This document shows positions 61,131 to 64,000 of a stretch of DNA of 64,000 bases, piece by piece. The notes beneath the pieces are model-generated. The model ran no database searches, had not been told where the DNA came from, and was given only the letters and a program-made list of their open reading frames with translations. Source of the DNA: JBOFOR01 sp051659545 (lineage in GTDB: Bacteria; Bacillota; Clostridia; Peptostreptococcales; Peptostreptococcaceae); the NCBI RefSeq assembly GCF_051659545.1, contig NZ_JBOFOR010000234.1, positions 1 through 64,000 of the forward strand, in the 5' to 3' direction. How positions within the stretch are numbered: the stretch's first letter is position 1; every line of letters starts with the position of its first letter. A program made the position numbers and the translations under genes.

Positions 61131-62898
61131 TTATAGCCACCTCCTTAATTGCTTCATTTTCTTCTATATATATATCCTCAAGTTTTTCTTGATTTGTGTA
61201 TAAGTTTGCATATACTGAACTGTTATTCATCAATTCCTTATGATTTCCACTTTCAACTATATATCCTTTGTCTAATACATATATTTTGTCTGCATTTTTT
61301 ACATTAGCTAGTCTGTGTGATATAACAACTACAGTTTTTTCTTTTGCTATTGCATGTATTGTTTCAAGTATTGAGTCTTCACTTTCAACATCAACATTTG
61401 ATGTAGCTTCATCAAATATATAAACCTCTGCATCTGTAAGTATCATTCTAGCTAAGGCTAACCTTTGCTTTTGACCACCTGATAAGAATGATCCATTTTC
61501 TCCAACTGGAGTTTGTAATTTTTTATCTAATCCCATTACGAAGTCATATAAGTTTGCTTTTTTAAGTGCATTATATAATTCTTCTTCACTTGCATTTTCT
61601 TTACCCATTCTTAGGTTTTCTTCAATCGTTGAGTTAAATATATATGAGCTATGGCTTATAAAGCTTACTTTTTTTCTTAATTCATCAAATGGTATATCAT
61701 TTAAGTTTATTCCGTTTAATAAAATGTTACCTTTATCAACTTTATTTAATTTTAGAAGTAAGTTAGTTATTGTACTTTTACCACATCCACTTTCTCCTAC
61801 TAAAGCAACCATCGACTTGTTTTCTATTTCTAAGTTTACATTGTGTAATACTTGTCTTTCCTCGTTATAACTAAAATTAATATTTTTTATTGATATAGAT
61901 ATATTCTTTAATTTTTGTTTAGCGCTTCGTGATAATTCCTTTTCTTCTTCAACCTTAGTGTCAAGTAATGCAAATATCTTATCTGCTGCTGCTAATCCAT
62001 TCATAGCTACATGGAAGAATGACCCTAAAAGTCTCATTGGTATAAAGAATTCTGATGATAATAATATTATTACTACGGTAGATCCTATTGTAATATTACC
62101 TTTGCTAAATTCACTAATAGCTATTAATATACCTATTGCCGCTCCACCGAATGCGATTAAGTCCATTATTGTTATAGAGTTTAACTGCATTGATAATACT
62201 TTCATTGTTATATTTCTAAAAGTCTCTGCTTCTTTGTTCATCTCTATATTTTTTTCTTCATCTAGGTCAAATATTTTTAAAGTAGTAAGACCTTGAAGAT
62301 TTTCTAAAAATGAATCACCTAGGTTAGTATAGATTCCCCAGTACTTGCTTAAAAGTTTTTTGGCAAACTTCATAACCGATGCTATTGATATTGGTATTAA
62401 AGGCACACATATTAAAAGTACTATTGCCGATTTAAAACTTATTGGTGCTATTACTGCAAAAAGTGTCAATGGTGCTAATAAACTATAAAATAATTGAGGT
62501 AAGTATCTACCAAAATAAATTTCAAGTGCCTCAACTCCATCTACTGATATTTGAACAGTTGATGAAGTTGATATTGTATCATTGTAGTTCACACCTAAAG
62601 TTAATAATTTCTTATAAATACTTTCTCTTATAGATGTTCTTACATTTGCTGACGAATGATAAGAAAATTTACCAGACATATAATTACAGATAAATCTTAT
62701 TAAGATTAATGAGCCTAAATAGACCCCATAAAATCCTATGTTAAAATTCAAATCATTGTTGAATAATTTATCAATTATATTTCCAACAAATAATACTATT
62801 CCTATATTACAAATTATTGATATCCAGTTCATTAAAACCGTTAGATATACATATTTTTGAGATTCTTTACTTAATGTAAGTAGTCTTTTATTTACCAT
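61123..62898 (-). CDS. ABC exporter half-transporter, CydD-like
   Basis: A 591-residue partner of the CydC-like protein. The membrane domain includes SVDGVEALEIYFGRYLPQL (about 118-136) and GDSFLENLQGLTTLKIF, typical of CydD-type proteins. The ATPase domain has Walker A GESGCGKST (about 366), signature FLSGGQKQRLALARM, Walker B VYIFDEATSNVD and switch His in VISHRL. The signature is complete in this half, and slightly different (SSGEK) in the other. It follows the 104-residue membrane protein by 19 bases. Confidence 0.88.
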   Translation of the reverse strand: MVNKRLLTLSKESQKYVYLTVLMNWISIICNIGIVLFVGNIIDKLFNNDLNFNIGFYGVYLGSLILIRFICNYMSGKFSYHSSANVRTSIRESIYKKLLTLGVNYNDTISTSSTVQISVDGVEALEIYFGRYLPQLFYSLLAPLTLFAVIAPISFKSAIVLLICVPLIPISIASVMKFAKKLLSKYWGIYTNLGDSFLENLQGLTTLKIFDLDEEKNIEMNKEAETFRNITMKVLSMQLNSITIMDLIAFGGAAIGILIAISEFSKGNITIGSTVVIILLSSEFFIPMRLLGSFFHVAMNGLAAADKIFALLDTKVEEEKELSRSAKQKLKNISISIKNINFSYNEERQVLHNVNLEIENKSMVALVGESGCGKSTITNLLLKLNKVDKGNILLNGINLNDIPFDELRKKVSFISHSSYIFNSTIEENLRMGKENASEEELYNALKKANLYDFVMGLDKKLQTPVGENGSFLSGGQKQRLALARMILTDAEVYIFDEATSNVDVESEDSILETIHAIAKEKTVVVISHRLANVKNADKIYVLDKGYIVESGNHKELMNNSSVYANLYTNQEKLEDIYIEENEAIKEVAISE

Positions 62899-62917
62899 AA
62901 TAATTCCTCCTGTGTAA

Positions 62918-63232
62918 TTAATAAATTATATGAAATGCTAGCGCTGCTGCAAATCCTATAACTGCTACTAAATGTAGCCATTTACATTTCTTTTTAACCT
63001 GGCTAGTTCCAGATATTATTATCAAGATACTAATAAGTCCTACTGGTAAAATAGTAAACTCTTTTTCCTTAATAAAATCTATTACTGAGTATATTGCCAT
63101 AGCTAATGCTCCTATTGTGCCCGTTACAATATGTAGTTTTAGTACTAATTTTTTGTTTATAAATTTAAATATTTTATAAAAACTCGTTATTATTGCTAAT
63201 AAAAAAAATATTGATCCTAATCTGTGTAACAT
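62918..63232 (-). CDS. Small four-helix membrane protein in the Fur-box operon
   Basis: A 104-residue protein with about four hydrophobic segments. Histidines in LHRLG (residue 3), KLHIVTG, KWLHLV and FHIIY lie at or inside the helices, a pattern that could ligate haem or metal, though this is inference. No named family is recognised. The ATG at 63232 has AGGAGG just upstream; the frame extends to 63286 without such a site. It lies between the DUF454 gene and the ABC pair. Confidence 0.7.
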   Translation of the reverse strand: MLHRLGSIFFLLAIITSFYKIFKFINKKLVLKLHIVTGTIGALAMAIYSVIDFIKEKEFTILPVGLISILIIISGTSQVKKKCKWLHLVAVIGFAAALAFHIIY

Positions 63233-63335
63233 TTCAACCTCCTTTATGTCTCTTATTTTTGTACTGTTTTTGATTATCATTATCATGTTGTAATTAAAAA
63301 TAACCTATAAGGTAATTACTTTTACTAATAATTAT

Positions 63336-63725
63336 CTATACTTCTGCATTAGAAGGCTTTATTGTTTTTATTTTAAAGATAAAATAATAAAATTTAATAC
63401 ATACTAGCCCTATCAAAAATAATCTCATATGTAAATTGTCTACTATTATGAATGGTATTGATAACATTAAATTTACAACTGTAAGTATCATTACCTTTTG
63501 TTTGATAGTCATTGCTCTTTCATTAATAAAACTTTCTAAATATTTCTTATATATTTTTGTCGATTTGAACCACCTATCAAACTTTTCTGAACCTCTTACA
63601 AAGCAAAAAGATGCTAGTAATAAAAATGGTGTTGTGGGTAATATTGGAATTATTACTCCTATTGACCCTAACACAAAAGATATTAATCCAACTACTACGT
63701 ATATATATTTTTTAATTTTATTCAC
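63336..63725 (-). CDS. YbaN-family (DUF454) inner-membrane protein
   Basis: A 129-residue membrane protein with the family opening GVIIPILPTTPFLLLASFCFVRGSE split over the first two helices, then a short loop with KFDRWF and two more helices. The family function is not established, but it is often found near haem, iron or respiratory genes. The start is GTG at 63725 with AAGGAGAAG upstream. It is the first gene after two Fur boxes. Confidence 0.87.
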   Translation of the reverse strand: MNKIKKYIYVVVGLISFVLGSIGVIIPILPTTPFLLLASFCFVRGSEKFDRWFKSTKIYKKYLESFINERAMTIKQKVMILTVVNLMLSIPFIIVDNLHMRLFLIGLVCIKFYYFIFKIKTIKPSNAEV

Positions 63726-63771
63726 TTTTATCTTCTCCTTATCGTTAATACTTTAATAAGATTAACACACT

Positions 63772-63820
63772 TGATAGTAATTATCAATGCATTTTGCATA
63801 GTATTTGATAATTATTATCA
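63772..63820 (-). promoter_or_regulatory. Two Fur boxes at the head of the DUF454/ABC operon
   Basis: TGATAATTATTATCA (63806-63820) is a perfect 7-1-7 Fur box inside a 25-base palindrome (63801-63825). TGATAGTAATTATCA (63772-63786) is a second copy with one change. They lie 46-95 bases upstream of the GTG start, where a promoter is expected. They predict iron-dependent repression. Confidence 0.88.
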
Positions 63821-63930
63821 AATACTATATTTTTATCATCTTTCAACTATATTTATATTTAATCAATATAATGCTTAAATGTAGTAACTTACCCACAATT
63901 TTTGAGGTATTATAATTTACTTAAGCGTAA

Positions 63931-63962
63931 AAAAGGTATTGGCTACTTAACCAATACCTTTT
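63931..63962. terminator. Hairpin terminator near the right edge
   Basis: A 12-base perfect stem AAAAGGTATTGG/CCAATACCTTTT with an 8-base loop. It probably ends a minus-strand gene lying beyond base 64000. Nothing else is seen in 63826-64000. Confidence 0.75.
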
Positions 63963-64000
63963 CCATTTATCGTACCAACGATTTTTTTTTCATTTTACTA

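Noticed and set aside
1..64000. CRISPR arrays, insertion sequences, prophage, tRNA or rRNA genes
   Set aside because: No spaced direct repeats, transposase or integrase reading frames, or recognisable tRNA/rRNA sequence were seen on either strand.

Overview
The window is low-GC, densely coded DNA with strong AGGAGG-type ribosome binding sites, U-rich hairpin terminators, PTS operons, CcpA, NrdR and Fur-type sites and a lysine riboswitch. It reads as a bacterial chromosome from the Clostridia, most likely a Peptostreptococcaceae relative (Clostridioides, Paraclostridium or Paeniclostridium type). The genus is an inference from gene content and base composition. No phage, transposase, CRISPR array, tRNA or rRNA was seen. 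Almost all genes are on the minus strand; six genes are on the plus strand.

Left part (1-6.6 kb): class Ib ribonucleotide reductase nrdE-nrdF (nrdF runs off the left edge) behind a tandem NrdR box, then a three-gene set of a 22-residue-repeat protein, a MoxR-type AAA ATPase and a HExxH/VWA protein. From 6.7 to 14.0 kb is one seven-gene operon: PRD regulator, M42 peptidase, lactose/cellobiose-type PTS EIIA, EIIB and EIIC, M24 peptidase and a PatB/MalY-type C-S lyase. From 14.4 to 19.8 kb lies an AgaS-type amino-sugar (galactosamine/tagatose) catabolic locus with aldolase, AgaS isomerase/deaminase, PfkB-type kinase, a Gfo/Idh/MocA oxidoreductase and a GntR regulator. Four copies of its probable operator sit at both divergent promoter regions.

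Middle (19.8-34.3 kb): a sugar-type ABC importer co-transcribed with a UbiA-like membrane protein and a cytoplasmic binding-protein-fold protein; a mannose-family PTS with a BtpA/SgcQ-like protein and its own GntR regulator (perfect cre site at the promoter); and an amidohydrolase, YfcC-type transporter and M20 amidase operon placed under a complete lysine riboswitch with a readable antiterminator/terminator switch. From 34.4 to 39.6 kb are CarD-like, cold-shock, EAL-HDOD and two-part ThrE-type exporter genes plus unknowns.

Right part (39.6-64 kb): two separate two-component-system/FtsX-type ABC transporter clusters, a small-protein and peptide-deformylase stretch, a decayed old-yellow-enzyme gene opposite an HxlR regulator with paired operators, a LicT-controlled beta-glucoside operon (licT-bglF-bglA) with a clear RAT/terminator, a TDT-family transporter, a decayed aldo/keto reductase, and a Fur-box-controlled operon of a CydDC-like ABC pair with two small membrane proteins. 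Two small two-helix membrane proteins (38.3 and 52.9 kb) are paralogues.

Coordinates for starts were moved downstream where a good ribosome binding site decided it (agaS, the second GntR gene, the M20 gene, csp, EAL-HDOD, both thrE parts, bglF, the 104-residue protein).
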